Source of the DNA: Telopea speciosissima
Lineage: Eukaryota > Streptophyta > Magnoliopsida > Proteales > Proteaceae
NCBI RefSeq assembly: GCF_018873765.1
Contig: NC_057919.1
Coordinates: forward strand, 63,750,484-63,814,483
Direction of reading: 5' to 3'
DNA: 64,000 bases
This document shows positions 12,501 to 23,160 of this stretch, in pieces. Numbering within the stretch: the first letter of the stretch is position 1; each line of letters starts with the position of its first letter. The notes below the pieces were generated by a model that made no database searches, was not told the origin of the DNA, and saw only the letters and a list, made by a program, of their open reading frames with translations. The position numbers and the translations under genes were made by a program.

Positions 12501-15500
12501 CCCTGCCTACAACCGTGCTTGCATCCGTGCTACCCTAAAGGCCTGCAGGCTATGTAATTTATGGGGTTTCCCCTAAGGGACTTTCCCCGACCCTTTCTAA
12601 CACTCTTCTACACTATCCTAAACTTTATTAATTGTGTGAGGAGACGCGCTTAGCGGACATCGAACGACAAATCAAATCAATGGAACACGAACTATATTGT
12701 GCGTGGGGATTGGATCTTGTTTTATTTTGAGTGTTTCTATGTTTAAATGTTGTGCTTGATGCATTCATGTTATGTGATGCACTTCATGCATAAATACATG
12801 TTTGCACTGTTTATCTATGAATGTGTTCATGTGTGTGCTAATTGATGACTATGTGTTACAAATGTGGTTGGAATTGTATGAGATGATACTATGATTTGTT
12901 TAATGTCTTTCTTCATATATTATATTTGGCCTGCCATGTGCCGTGTCGTGATGGTACCCGGGTACTAGATGGTATGGGACGTCGATGCACCCAGAACACC
13001 TCTCGATACGATTGTTTTATAAAGTATGTTGCATATTTGATTGATATTTGTGTTTAAGGGGTACGGAAGGTAGATGTGTAAGTTCCTACGCCGTATCACC
13101 TTACTGATAATCCAGCCCAGGGATCAAGGGTAAGTTCTGGTACCGTGGTTGAGATTATCGGAGGCTTACTGGGAGACCAATGGTGTGTTCTGGGACCGGC
13201 AGGCTTCCACTGACGTAGTTAAGGGTATATTGTTGGGGATCGAGGGTGTGTTCCGGTACAAGGGATATGGCCTTACTATGTCGTAGATTAATAGTATTGT
13301 ATCGTCGGGGATCGAGGGTGTGTTCCGGTACCAGGGATACAATTCCATTACTCTACACAGCATAGCATCCATGCATACATTACATCTCATCATCATAATC
13401 AGGGATACAGAAGGTAGATGTGTAAGTTCCTACGCCGTATCACCTTACTGATAATCCAGCCCGGGGATCAAGGATAAGTTCTGGTACCCTGGTTGAGATT
13501 ATCGGAAGCTTGCTGGGAGACCAATGGTGTGTTCTGGGACCAGTAGGCTTCCACTGACGTAGTTAGGGGTATATCGTTGGGGATTGAGGGTGTGTTCCGG
13601 TACCAGGGATATGGCCTTACTATGTCGTAGATTAATAGTGTTGTATCGTTGGGGATCAAGGGTGTGTTCCGGTACCAGGGATACAATTCCATTACTCTAC
13701 ACAGCATAACATCCATGCATACATTACATCTCATCATCATAATCATCATCTTTATTCATATTACATATCATATTGTTGCGTTTGTTGCATGACTGTAAAT
13801 CGGATCTGATATGTGAATCATCATTGGTGGTATGGGACGTCAAGGATATTTGCTCATCAGGTTCGGCTTGCAGTCCTATATTTGTTGTGTGTGTGTGGAT
13901 TCAATTTCCTGCTCATTGGGCTAGTGGAAGCTCACCCCTCGGGGAACCCTTCTTTTTAGAATGTGATGCAGGTTGTACGGTACCGGTGGATGATAAAGGA
14001 CCCGGTAAAGGATGTTGACGTGAAACTTGGTCTACGACCATTGATGCTTATCTTTACTCCTGGTTGCTTTCGATATTATATTTTTGGATATATGTTTCAT
14101 TCCTTTCTCTATATTTATCAAACAATTCAATTGTATTAACTTTTAAATTCAAGGATAATCCACCTTATGCATTTATTACCATTGTAATTATTCCCTAAAT
14201 GAGGATCAACAGTATTTATTATAAGTCTTCCGCTATTCTGATAATTGATCTGATTCTCATTTATATGACTGTGAGGTAAGCCACTGCGTCCATGATCCTG
14301 GAGGCGGTTTAGGATGTTGGTAAGCATCCTAGTCATACCCTTTTTATTATATTTTATCCCTTGTCGGGATGGGGGTGTGACAGTTTGGATCATCAACTGT
14401 GTACCGATTTCCCTTTGTCAGGGTTTTACAATCGATATTATCAGGGTTTTGGAGAAGTTGATTTCCATCAGGGTTTTGGAAAGTTGATTTTTTATCAGGG
14501 TTTTGTGGATCGATTTTTGGTCAAATTTGTTGCGTGCTTGCTGATTTCCTTATTTCAATGGCTGAGACAAAGAATGTGGTGGCTGAGGTTGTATCCTCAT
14601 CCTCCCATAGGATCACTGAGAAGAAACTTGCAAGGGCTGCCAACTTTCAATAATGAAAGAAAATTGTGCAATTGGTTTTGACTGGTCGTGAACAACAAGA
14701 TCATTTAACCAAGATGAAACCTGATGAAGATGCTACATGGGATAGATACTGTTGATGCCCGAATTATTGGGCAGCTTCTGAATTCGATGGATAATTCTAT
14801 TGTTGGTATTGTTAGCTGCATTGACATTGTCAAGGAGTTGTGGCAGTATTTGAATGTCCTTTATTCTGGCCAGAATAATCTTTCTCGTTGTAGACACCCC
14901 AATTTTGCCCTTAGGATTTTCCCAAAGCTATAGAATACCCAAAGCGTTGTCTCTACACTCGTATCTACGAGTTGTCCCAAGAGTTATATTGGGTTGATCA
15001 GAAGGGTCGCCCTTTAACTCAGTACTTTGCTGATTTTAAGAGGATGTATAAAGAATTATATTCTCTACTTCCTATTAGTAGTGATGTGCAAAAGATGCAG
15101 AATCAGGCGAACAGCTCGCGGTTATGGGCATTTTGGGTGGTCTTGGAACAGATTATGATTCTGTTCGTTCTCAGATTCTTGGAGATGACAAGGTAGCCGC
15201 CCTTGCCGATACCTTTTCTTGTGTCTTACGGGTCTCTAGAGAGAGTTCTCATGACCCTACACCAGCGGACAGCTCCGCTCTTGTTTCTCAGAATACCAAT
15301 CGTGGTAATGCACGTAGCATTGGCAATGGGATTGGCAAAGGGCACTCTACTGGTAACTCCACTTCTTCAAATGGTTCAGGACCAGTACGAACATGCCACC
15401 ATTGTGGCAAACCAGGACATATCCAACATTTCTGTTGGAAACTCATGGCAAACCTCCTCAGAAGCAACTTGCTAATGCGGCAGCAAGTACTAAGACTTCC

Positions 15501-18500
15501 ACCCAGCCTGGACAGTCTGAGAGTAACATGGTCATGATGACCAATGAAGAATTTACACGGTATAACCAATTTCAGATTTCTCAACCTGCTCCGTCTTCCA
15601 CTGCTACTTTTGTCCAAACAGGTAATGCCACTGAATGTCTCTCCACTTCTCGTCCATGGATCATTGATTCAAGTGTTTCAGATCACATATCTGGTGTTTT
15701 AGGTATTTTTCCTCTTTCCAAGAATCTTCTTCCAGTGTCACTTTGGCCAATGGTTCTTTAGCAAAGGTCACTGGAACTGGCACCGGCACCGTTCATCCTA
15801 CTTCTTCATTGTCATTTGTCCTTCATTTACTGCAATTTCCCTTTAATCTCTTATCTGTAAGCAAGCTTACACATGCCTATATTTGTTCCATAACATTTTA
15901 TCCTGATTCTTGTGTTTTTCAAGACCTTACAACAAAGAAGATGATTAGTAGAGGTCTTGAAGACGATTCTCCTTCCGTTGCATGCTCTAGTGTTTTGTCT
16001 CATCATCAGATTCACTACTGCCTGGGTCATCCTCCTTTACAGAGTCTACAAAAATTAGATCCTAGTTTTCGTTCTCTTTCTAGTTTAGATTGTGAGTCGT
16101 GTTAGTTTGGGAAACTTCATCGTCTGAGTTATTATCATGTCAATAAACGGTTTCCGTTTGCTCTAGTTCATTCTAATGTATGGGGTCCTTGTCCTATTAC
16201 ATCTAAGTTGGGATTTAAATACTTTGTTACTTTTGTTGATGACTATTCAAGAGTCACTTGGATTTATTTAATGATTGTTTCCTATCTTTTGTGCTTTTGT
16301 TGCTGAAATCCAAAATCAGTTTCACTTGTCTATCAAATTCTTACGTAGTGATAATGCAAGAGAATATTTTTCTGTCATCAGCTACAGCAAGTTCCTCATT
16401 AGTACTTAGTTGAGCATGGTGAGGAAGGTTAAAACTCTCCTCATCTCCCATTGCTTTGATACCAAATAATGTAGGACAAATCTAGGTTAGATTTAATCCC
16501 AAATAACCCAGGAATACTAAGCAGTCAGCTTTAAACAATCCCCAACAGCAGGGTGACCCAAAGGGCGAAATTCAGAAATAGGGCCTAGGTTGATTAAACA
16601 AATTAAGCCACTCAATGGGGCTAATATCAGAATCGAGTGTGAGTCTTAGGACAACCAGCCCCAAAGGGAATTGAAATCAGGTGGCTAGATCACAGATTAC
16701 CAGCAGGAACCCAAATTAGAAAGTAAAAGGAACTTATCTGTAGAAATCAATCCAGCCAATAGAAGAGACCCAAATTCAGATCAAGTGGTGCTTGTATAGG
16801 GAGTAATCTCTGCAGGAAATTCCAGCCAATCCTGATGGTGTGATTGTGAGATCCAGAGGTTGATTCCAAAATAGAAGGTCAAGGTGCAGGCTAAATCCAG
16901 CCAGTGGAATGGAGTGAAAAGGGAAATCGAGTGGAGTGGAAGGTGAGATGGGATGGTGGTCAAAAACCCAACAGGGTTTGGTGGAGGGGTGAGGAGTTAT
17001 CACACTCAGAAAATCTGCAGCAAAAACCTGGGCAGAACAGCAGAGCCGTAGGGCATTCTAAGTCTCCCTTCGAGTTGATGCAGTAGAACAGAACTGATCT
17101 TGATTGAAACTTGATTCTGATCTTTCAGAGGTCTTCACAGACTTGCGGCAATCTCAGGGAAGCAGCAGGTTAAGGGAATCGAGCAGGGTAAGGAGAAAAG
17201 GGAAAAGAAGATAGAAGAAGAAGGGAGGTAGGGGATGGCCTTCTCAGCCTGGGTCTCTCACCCACAGCTATCTCAGCTGTTGAACATAGGAGGAAACTCC
17301 CATAACCGATGGCTAATATGCCCTGAGATTTTTTTTTTATAAAGCTTAACTTTTTCCATTAAGATATGATGCCTATTAATAGCTTAGGCAAGCTTACAAT
17401 GAAACAGAAACTTCCTAAAAATAAAAATAGAAACTTAGTAAATAGCAACTACTAAATCCTAACTAAATAGAAGTTACTAAAATAAAAACTACTTGGCTTT
17501 ATAAATCAGCCACAAATTAGAAACTACTAAATACGGAAACTAATATAGAAACTACTAAGTGTACTCAAATACAGCTGACTAGTCAAAGGAGGATCTAACA
17601 AAATCGTGGAGCATCTCCTCTCAAGGCTGTGGAGCATCTTTGACTGGTCAAGGAGGGTACTTAGCACCATCATGGGGTGTAGTAACCCCTGCCTTTTCTG
17701 ACTCGAGTTGGCCCTGCTGGGCCGGCTCGAGCTGGTCCATTCCTGGCCCAACTAGGGTCCTGGTTCTTGGCCTTTTATTCTGGCCAGCTTCTACATCAAT
17801 GATGTTTTGACTGCATGCTACCTTATCAATCGCCTGCCTTCTTCGGTTTTACTGGGTGGTATTCCTCATTCATTCCTTGTTATTTCCTTTTGATCTGTTA
17901 TTTGTTCTTCCTCCTTGTATTTTTGGATGTATCTGCTTTATTTGTGATCATCGTCCAAGTTTGTCAATTTTGGATCCCAAAGCTCTTAAATGTATCTTTC
18001 TTGGTTACTCACGTACCCAGAAAGGATACCTACATTGCAAAAATATTTTGTTACTGCTGATGTATCTCTCTTTGAATCCACATCCTATCCGGATGATTCG
18101 TTTGTTGTGTCTGAACCGGATGATGGTCTCCCCATCTATGTTGTGCACCGTTTTGCTCCACAAGCTCCGCCAGTTGCAGCACCGTCACCACCTCCACCAT
18201 CTCCTTCACTGCCCCCTCCTCCACCAGTGGTTCAGCAGGTTTATTTTCGTCGCCCTCGGGAAGGTCCAGCACCCCCTATCTCTCTGCCGCCTGCCTCATC
18301 CTCTTCATCTGCAGATCCTGAGATAAGTATTCCTGTTTCTGACCTTGATCTTCCTATTGCTAAGCGTAAGGGTGTTCGGTGTTGCACCCAACAGCCCATT
18401 TCTAATTTTGTGTCTTATCCTAGTTTGTCCCCTACTTTTCATTCTTGTCATTCTACTATTTATCTTGTTCCTAAGTCTGTTGCAGAGGCATTGTCTAGTC

Positions 18501-21500
18501 CTGCTGGAGGACAGCTATGGAGGAAGAATTATTGGCCTTGGAGGAAAATCAGACTTGGGCATTGGGATCTTGTTCTCTTACCTCCGGGGAAATCTACTAT
18601 TGATTGTCGTTGGGTATATGTTGTCAAGGTTAACCTCGATGGCTCTCCTGTTCGTTTGAAGGCCTGTTTGGTTGCCAAGGGCAATGCCCAGGTTTATGGT
18701 GTTGACCATCTGGATACATTCTCTCCTGTTGCCAAACTTGCCTTTGTTTGTATTTTGGTTTGCCTTGTTGCAACTCATCATTGGCCGGTGTACGAACTTG
18801 ATGTTAAAAATGCTTTCCTTCATGGTGATCTCCATGAAGAAGTCTATATGGAGCAACCTCCAGGTTCTGTTGCTCAAGGGGAGTTTGGTATGGTGTGCAA
18901 GCTTAAGAAGTCTCTATATGGTTTGAAGCAGTCTCCTTGGGCATGGTCTGGCTGATTTACTGTAATGGTTCTTGAGTTTAGACTATCTCGGCGTGACAAT
19001 GATCACTCGGTATTTTATCGACGATCTAGTGTAGGGAGGATATTCCTTATTGTTTATGTTGATGTTATTGTCATTACCGAAGATGATGTTGAAGGTATAC
19101 AAGGTTTGAAAACACACTTGCAACAAAAGTTTTAAACTAAGGATCTGAGAAGATTGAAGTGTTTTTTGGGAATTGAAGTTGCTCAGTGAAGGAAAGGAAT
19201 TTCACTCTCTCAGCGAAAGTATGTTCTGGATTTGCTTACAGAAGCAAGGATGTTAGGATCCAAGCCTTTGGATACTCCCATGGATCCCAATATGAAGGTT
19301 ACAACTGGAAGTGGTGATATTCTAGATGATCCTAAGAAGTATCGGATGTCGGTTGGAAAATTAAATTACTTGATTGTGACTCGACCTGATATAGCTTTTC
19401 TTGTTAGTGTGGTGAGTCAATTTTTGTCCTCTCCTAGGACGCTATTGTTTTTATTTTTGAGATATCACAAGAAGGCTCCAGGTCGTGGTCTAGTATACTC
19501 TGATCATAGACATGGACATATTGAAGGCTTTTGTGATGCTGATTGGGCTGGATTTCCTATTGATAGGCAATCAACTACTAGTTAGTGCACTTTTGTTGGA
19601 GGGAACCTTATGTCTTGGAAGAGCAAGAAACAAACTATTGTGGCCAGATCTAGTTGAGAGGCTAAGTATCGAGCCATGGCACATGTCACCTATGAATTGA
19701 TGTGGGTAAGTTGTTGACTGAACTTGGGTTTGAGGGTGTGTCTCCTATGCAGTTGTGGTGTGATAACAAAGCTACTATTCATATTGCAACGAATCCAATG
19801 TTCCATGAGAGAACAAAACATATTGACATCGACTGTCACTTTGTTCGAGAAAAGCTACAACAGGGAATTATTTCTACAAGTCACGTTTGCACAGGAGAAC
19901 AACTGAACAACTTGCAGATGTCTTTATGAAGTCTCTTGGGAGTGGTAGAGTTTATTATATTTGTAACAAGTTGGGCATGGTTAACATCTATGCTCCAACT
20001 TGAGGGGCAGTGTTAGAAGTAATAGAATAAGAGGGAGGGAATCGTGGCTAGCGCTAGGCGCAAGTCACGATTTTCCCCAGGGACTGTTTTGTCCTTTTTT
20101 TTTATTTTGCTGGTTAGTTCTTTCTTAATCATTGTATTGGTTAGTTCTATATATATTGAATGAAGTGGGCAGTCTCAACACAAGGTTGTGACTCCCAAAG
20201 TCACAGCCACCTCTCTTCTCTTTCTTCTTCTCTTCTCCTTCTTTTTCCCTTTTTCATTATTTACAAGATCATTGATAAAGGAGATTTGAAATTAGATTCC
20301 CACAATTACATGACTAACCTGAATTTTTATATCCAATCATGTCCCCGCATCATTAACTAAGGAACAAAGGCAATCTTGTGCATTTTAGAAAAAACAGATA
20401 CGTTTGTGAGATGACTATTTTGCATTTTTCATATTAACATTAATATTCAAATATTTTATGTAGTTATACTTAATTATGAAATAGTTATGCTTGTGAAGCT
20501 TATCCCCTGGCATTTTAGGCAAGAGGAGAACTTTATGTCACACCTATCATTTTAAAAGACTGATATTCAATACAGATTGAAAAGGATTAAAAAAACCGCC
20601 ATCATCTTCCGCTTTGAGAAAATTGAAAAGAGAAGGTATCTAGAGAAAAGTACAAGTAAAAAACAAAGGCAAGAAAAATACCCAATCAACATGAGATTCA
20701 AATGTAGCAGAGCAGGTAGCAGCATCTTCAGCCAGTGCCCATCTCTTCAGTGTTCCATCTCGGCTTCCAGTGAACAGATAGTCACAACCATCAGGCACTG
20801 ATGTCCTTAATAGTGCCAAGCAATTTATCCCGGCACAATGCTGCAAATAGACAGAAGAAAAATCAAAGTGGTATAGTTGACAGCAGAACTGTAACCCATG
20901 TTTAGAATACCATCCTATGAAATAAGGAAAATATTTCTCATTTTTCTTGTCAAAATAGTAAATATTTTGCATGAGTAAAGAAAGAGAGCACAACGCTAAT
21001 CCCCCTGCGTTTGCCAGGAAAGTAGCCAATGAAAATCGATTCCTATTGACTATTGTAAAGTAATTCTGTGAGCATTGGGTTGCCTAAAAATTCACTTTCC
21101 AAGAGAAAGTAATCATCCGATGTACAGGTAATTTCTGTCTTCTCTTTACTGCTAAACTTTCCCTAACTATTGAAGAAAATCAAACTATTGGAAGATTGAA
21201 GAACTCTCACTGGCTACTAATAGAGTACATTATTTAACTGTTCAACAAAAGTGCATAAAATATGACATTTACTTCCCTCTCTTAGAACTTTACTAGAAAA
21301 CCAAATAGCCACAAAAAATCTATCCTTTTTTAACTTCAATTCCCAAATTTGCTTTACTTTACTTTTCTACTTTTGCAAGGAACCAAATGGAACTCCACAG
21401 AAGAGGTCCCAATCCAAATCACACCAAAACATACAAGGGCACATAATACTATTACCAATTCCTCTAGTTACGGGAAAACATAAGATGAACCTTGACAAAC

Positions 21501-21754
21501 TGACAAGGATCAAAAAAGATGATGAAGACATCAACAAACTATACCCTATTATCGAACGTATTAGATAAGTGCAAGAAGTATGCCCTCTTTCTGCTTCTGA
21601 AAAGCCCGATAATGAAACTGACAATGAGAATGAAAATATGAAAATTTAACCTCACCTTTTTGTCATCAGCATCGTTGAGCACATATGTCAACCTCTTTTC
21701 CTTCCTTGGGCGGGATGAGTTGGATGTGTTCCCCGCACTACCTACACGGTGCAT
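3527..21754 (-). CDS. WD40-repeat protein, WDR48/UAF1 (LRS1-like) family, partial
   Basis: Coding exons, minus strand: 21754-21656, 20840-20682, 4966-4901, 4800-4711, 4538-4230, 3624-3527. All have GT-AG junctions and the reading frame stays open across every junction. About 273 residues are visible and the C-terminal part lies beyond the left edge. The start is the ATG at 21754, just after a 3' splice site in the 5'UTR. Recognisable WD blocks are [57 protein letters not shown] and [17 protein letters not shown]48 homologues bind and activate ubiquitin-specific proteases; the plant homologue is known as LRS1 (family knowledge). The second coding intron is about 15.7 kb and hosts nested retrotransposons. 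Family assignment is firm; exact orthology is inferred. Confidence 0.88.
3716..4096. mobile_element. MITE in a WD40-gene intron, 381 bp
   Basis: The terminal inverted repeats are about 21 bp: TATGGGTGGGACCACC... at 3716 and ...CTCCCACCCATA ending at 4096, with one mismatch. The outermost TA on each side may be a TA target duplication, which would fit a Tc1/Mariner (Stowaway-like) origin, but this is not certain. It lies wholly between WD40 exons at 4230 and 3624. Confidence 0.65.
4967..6130. other. Intronic sequence, no gene seen
   Basis: This is the left part of the 15.7-kb WD40 intron. I see no coding similarity, no clear inverted-repeat ends and no LTR pair. Short open frames here are not supported by family resemblance. 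Confidence 0.4.
6131..6960 (-). repeat. LTR-derived repeat, related to 16470-17795
   Basis: The segment from about 6350 to 6800 matches the LTR at 16470-17795 in order. Shared pieces are the TAGGGGATGGC..CTCAGCCTGG block (6502 versus 17230), CTATTAATAGCTTAGGCAAG (6650 versus 17373), and the following runs of AAACTACTAAAATAG. The outer ends are not recognisable, so this is a truncated copy. Orientation follows the better-preserved relative, whose primer-binding site lies on the minus strand. Confidence 0.6.
6961..8419. other. Intronic, repeat-like sequence, no gene seen
   Basis: A small palindrome (CTGTTCATATGAACAG) lies at 6968-6983. The 7960-8400 part is G/T-rich with recurring TAGGGTTAGG-like motifs, a composition common in retroelement leader regions. 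The open frames at 7488-7910 and 7654-7941 overlap on opposite strands and resemble no known family. Confidence 0.35.
8420..9304 (-). repeat. LTR-like repeat, minus-strand copy of the 53.5-kb family
   Basis: The reverse complement begins TGATGCAGATTCATCACC at 9304 and matches the plus-strand sequence from 53495 onward. Shared landmarks are a GGGCCTTTGG...CACTTTTATGGACC-like block, AAGGATTGGGTTAGGC, a TTATATAAGG TATA-like motif, a poly-G run, and a GTGTGAATCCGGGTGG block. The copy is interrupted by the 115-bp hAT-like element at 8609-8723. The right-hand end is approximate. Confidence 0.6.
8609..8723. mobile_element. hAT-like MITE, 115 bp, CATAGTTGTC termini
   Basis: Terminal inverted repeats CATAGTTGTCAAAGC and its complement-like GTAACAACTATG bound a 115-bp element with GCCTAGGCG motifs at both ends. 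The flanks ATCGGATC (8601-8608) and ACCGGATC (8724-8731) form an 8-bp target duplication with one mismatch. It is a short relative of the element at 1280-2347, inserted into an LTR-like repeat. Confidence 0.8.
9488..9749 (+). repeat. 5' LTR of Copia element
   Basis: It starts TGTTCAAAGTAATAG and ends TTATTTACA. It carries TAGTTCTATATATCTTGAAT as a likely TATA region and a CT-rich 3' end. It aligns throughout with the 3' LTR with scattered substitutions and short indels, so the insertion is not recent. Confidence 0.9.
9750..9761 (+). other. Primer-binding site of Copia element
   Basis: TGGTATCAGAGC directly follows the LTR. This is the standard plant Copia primer-binding site, complementary to the 3' end of initiator methionine tRNA. 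Confidence 0.9.
10154..14382. mobile_element. Solo LTR (probably Ty3/Gypsy), 4229 bp, TSD GTTTG
   Basis: It begins TGTTATACCCGCACCCCGG and ends CGGGATGGGGGTGTGACA, so the ends are TG...CA with an extended imperfect inverted repeat. A perfect 5-bp target duplication GTTTG flanks it (10149-10153 and 14383-14387). There is no primer-binding site, polypurine tract or coding domain inside. The long LTR and the CCCGCACCCC / GGGGTGTGACA ends resemble large plant Gypsy (Tekay/Del-type) LTRs; the clade is inferred. It is inserted in the Copia leader upstream of gag. The open frames inside it (for example 10223-10498) resemble no protein. Confidence 0.87.
13067..13748. repeat. 344-bp tandem duplication inside the solo LTR
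   Basis: Two head-to-tail copies begin at about 13067 and 13411 (AAGGTAGATGTGTAAGTTCC in both) with a period of 344 bp and few differences. Each copy also holds shorter repeats of a GGGATCGAGGGTGTGTTCCG motif followed by GTACCAGGGATA. Confidence 0.85.
14559..19929 (+). pseudogene. Copia gag-pol polyprotein remnant
   Basis: The ATG at 14559 starts a gag frame that is soon broken by stops and frameshifts. Visible pieces in order are: gag with a zinc knuckle [15 protein letters not shown] (about 15390-15437); the protease motif [13 protein letters not shown], where the expected D-S/T-G is lost; GAG-pre-integrase GHPPLQSLQ; an integrase segment [15 protein letters not shown] that breaks off at about 16375; integrase resuming at 17800 with [15 protein letters not shown] from about 18590 ([23 protein letters not shown]); and RNase H ([35 protein letters not shown]). 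The RT catalytic YVDD reads YVDV at 19055-19066. The element cannot make its own enzymes. Confidence 0.92.
16375..17795 (-). mobile_element. Truncated LTR element inserted in Copia integrase (LTR 16470-17795)
   Basis: The LTR begins TGTAGGACAAATC at 16470 and ends GCCAGCTTCTACA at 17795, with TGTAG/CTACA ends. Immediately outside its left end is TTGCTTTGATACCAA, the reverse complement of a TGGTATCAAAGC primer-binding site. This means the element reads on the minus strand and this is its 5' LTR. Only about 90 bp of internal sequence remains before the host Copia integrase resumes. No second LTR or clean target duplication is present. A related truncated copy is at 6.1-6.9 kb. Confidence 0.75.
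20001..20010 (+). other. Polypurine tract of Copia element
   Basis: TGAGGGGCAG lies directly before the 3' LTR. It is the usual position and composition for plus-strand priming in Copia elements. Confidence 0.8.
20011..20265 (+). repeat. 3' LTR of Copia element
   Basis: It starts TGTTAGAAGTAATAG and ends TTATTTACA, 255 bp against 262 bp for the 5' LTR, and aligns with it over its whole length. Confidence 0.9.
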
Positions 21755-21951
21755 TGCAAAAAAACCCTGAAACAGATCACGGTAACTGTAAGTTTAATAA
21801 ATTTGCTACCAGGTTACCTACTACTCCCAATACTCAATACAATATTGGGTTCAATTTTTTTGACTTCTGAAATAACTACCAAAGTGCGAGCTTGGCTGAT
21901 GCATTACTGAATCATCTGCTACAGCTGTGAACAAGTAAAACTGAATTAAAA

Positions 21952-22055
21952 CAGCTTTGTCAAGGCGTCCAGGTGCCTTGGTCGTCTAGGCGCTTTGGTG
22001 GTGCCGCAGGCCCCCCTCCAACGCCTTGGGTCACCTAGACGCCATGATAACTATG
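21952..22055. mobile_element. Decayed hAT-like MITE in the WD40 5'UTR intron
   Basis: The sequence has the same layout as the MITE at 8609-8723: TTGTCAAGGCGTCC near the left end, CCTAGACGCCATGATAACTATG at the right. The left terminus has decayed (CAGCTTTGTC instead of CATAGTTGTC) and the 8-bp flanks match at only about half the bases. Confidence 0.55.
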
Positions 22056-22954
22056 ATCGAAATTTCTTGGTGTCACAGTAGCTTAAACTGATCTTTTGCT
22101 CCATAGTTGTCCTACTCACCTCCTAGCCACTTTACTGAGGACATGCATGTATCATGTCACATTCAAAAAGTACTTCATGACAGATTGGCAATTTTTTAAG
22201 TGGGTTAATTTCGTGAGATGACAACTAAAACAAGCTAAGAACAATTAGTGTATTTTGGAGATTACTTCATCTTGCCTTGAGTCATCACTGTTTTATCCCA
22301 AACTTTCTCTTAAGGTAAGTGAGCATTAGACTCTGTTTGGCAGAAACTTCGCCATTGCATTAATTAAATTTCCAAAGTTGAACTCAGTCTACAAGTAAGC
22401 ATAATCACTGGCTGCTTGCTTACTTGTCAAATCACTTTTGAATTTATCTGCAACACATTTAAAAAAGACAGGCTATGTTGCCAGCAAGAATAAATCTTCT
22501 AAATTCGAGAATATTCACCACAGGAACACCAACAATGGGTGTATCTCGAGAATCCAGCACTGCGATTGAAGCGGAAACTAATCGAAAATAGATTAGGTTT
22601 TTTCCAAACAAATTTAAAAAAAAAAACAAAGAAATATATTAACAATAAAAAAGGTTTCCAGAGGTTTCAAATAACAAACGGTCATAGATTATAGCTGGTA
22701 TCAACTGCAAAACTCCTAAAAACAATTTCTTTTTGATCCCCCACCCCCTTTTCTCTACGTTTAACCCATCGATTATGTTTTGCACGGCAGACACTGCAAT
22801 CGAAGTAACAAGGCAATATTATTAAATCACATAGATATCATACATTAAAAAAAGTCATGGAAAAAAATCTCGTCTTTCCAAACTGCAGAGAAACAAGAGA
22901 AACCGGTAGAGCTAAAAAGGAATTATCAGAGAGAAATAGAATCAAAGTCCAACC

Positions 22955-23080
22955 TTCTTCAATTCAATGGGCGACAAGTTGAGAGTATCGCTCGTTTTCT
23001 ACTGTTGAGCTTCTGCGGACGAACAGAAAGTCACTCCCAAAACGGAACCGAAGCCATTCTCTCTCTCAGCTTTGTTTGGG
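22955..23080 (-). other. Probable 5'UTR exon of the WD40 gene
   Basis: A 3' splice site (CTGTTTCAG) lies 12 bases before the coding ATG at 21754, which implies a leader exon further upstream on the minus strand. The best donor is GAAGAAG/GTTGGA near 22955, preceded by a CT-rich, non-repetitive stretch. A small upstream open frame of eight codons (23057-23031) lies in it. The transcription start is not determined; a long pyrimidine run at 23120-23160 lies just beyond. Confidence 0.45.
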
Positions 23081-23160
23081 AAAATAAATGAGAGATATGG
23101 AAGTGGCAATCGATTTTTTTCGTCTTCTTCTTCTTCTTCTTTTTTTTTTCTTTTTTTTTT

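Larger units (their letters stand above)
9488..20265 (+). mobile_element. Copia-type LTR retrotransposon, degenerate, with nested insertions
   Basis: Two LTRs (9488-9749 and 20011-20265) frame a primer-binding site, a decayed gag-pol in Copia order (gag, protease, integrase, RT, RNase H) and a polypurine tract. Two later insertions sit inside: a 4229-bp solo LTR at 10154-14382 and a truncated LTR element at about 16375-17795. Without these the element would be about 5.1 kb, a usual Copia size. The flanks CGGTC (9483-9487) and AGATC (20266-20270) match at only three of five bases, so the target duplication has decayed or been lost. It lies antisense to the WD40 gene, within its large intron. 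Confidence 0.93.

Noticed and set aside
9483..20270. Target duplication for the outer Copia element
   Set aside because: The flanks CGGTC and AGATC agree at only three of five bases, so I do not claim a duplication.
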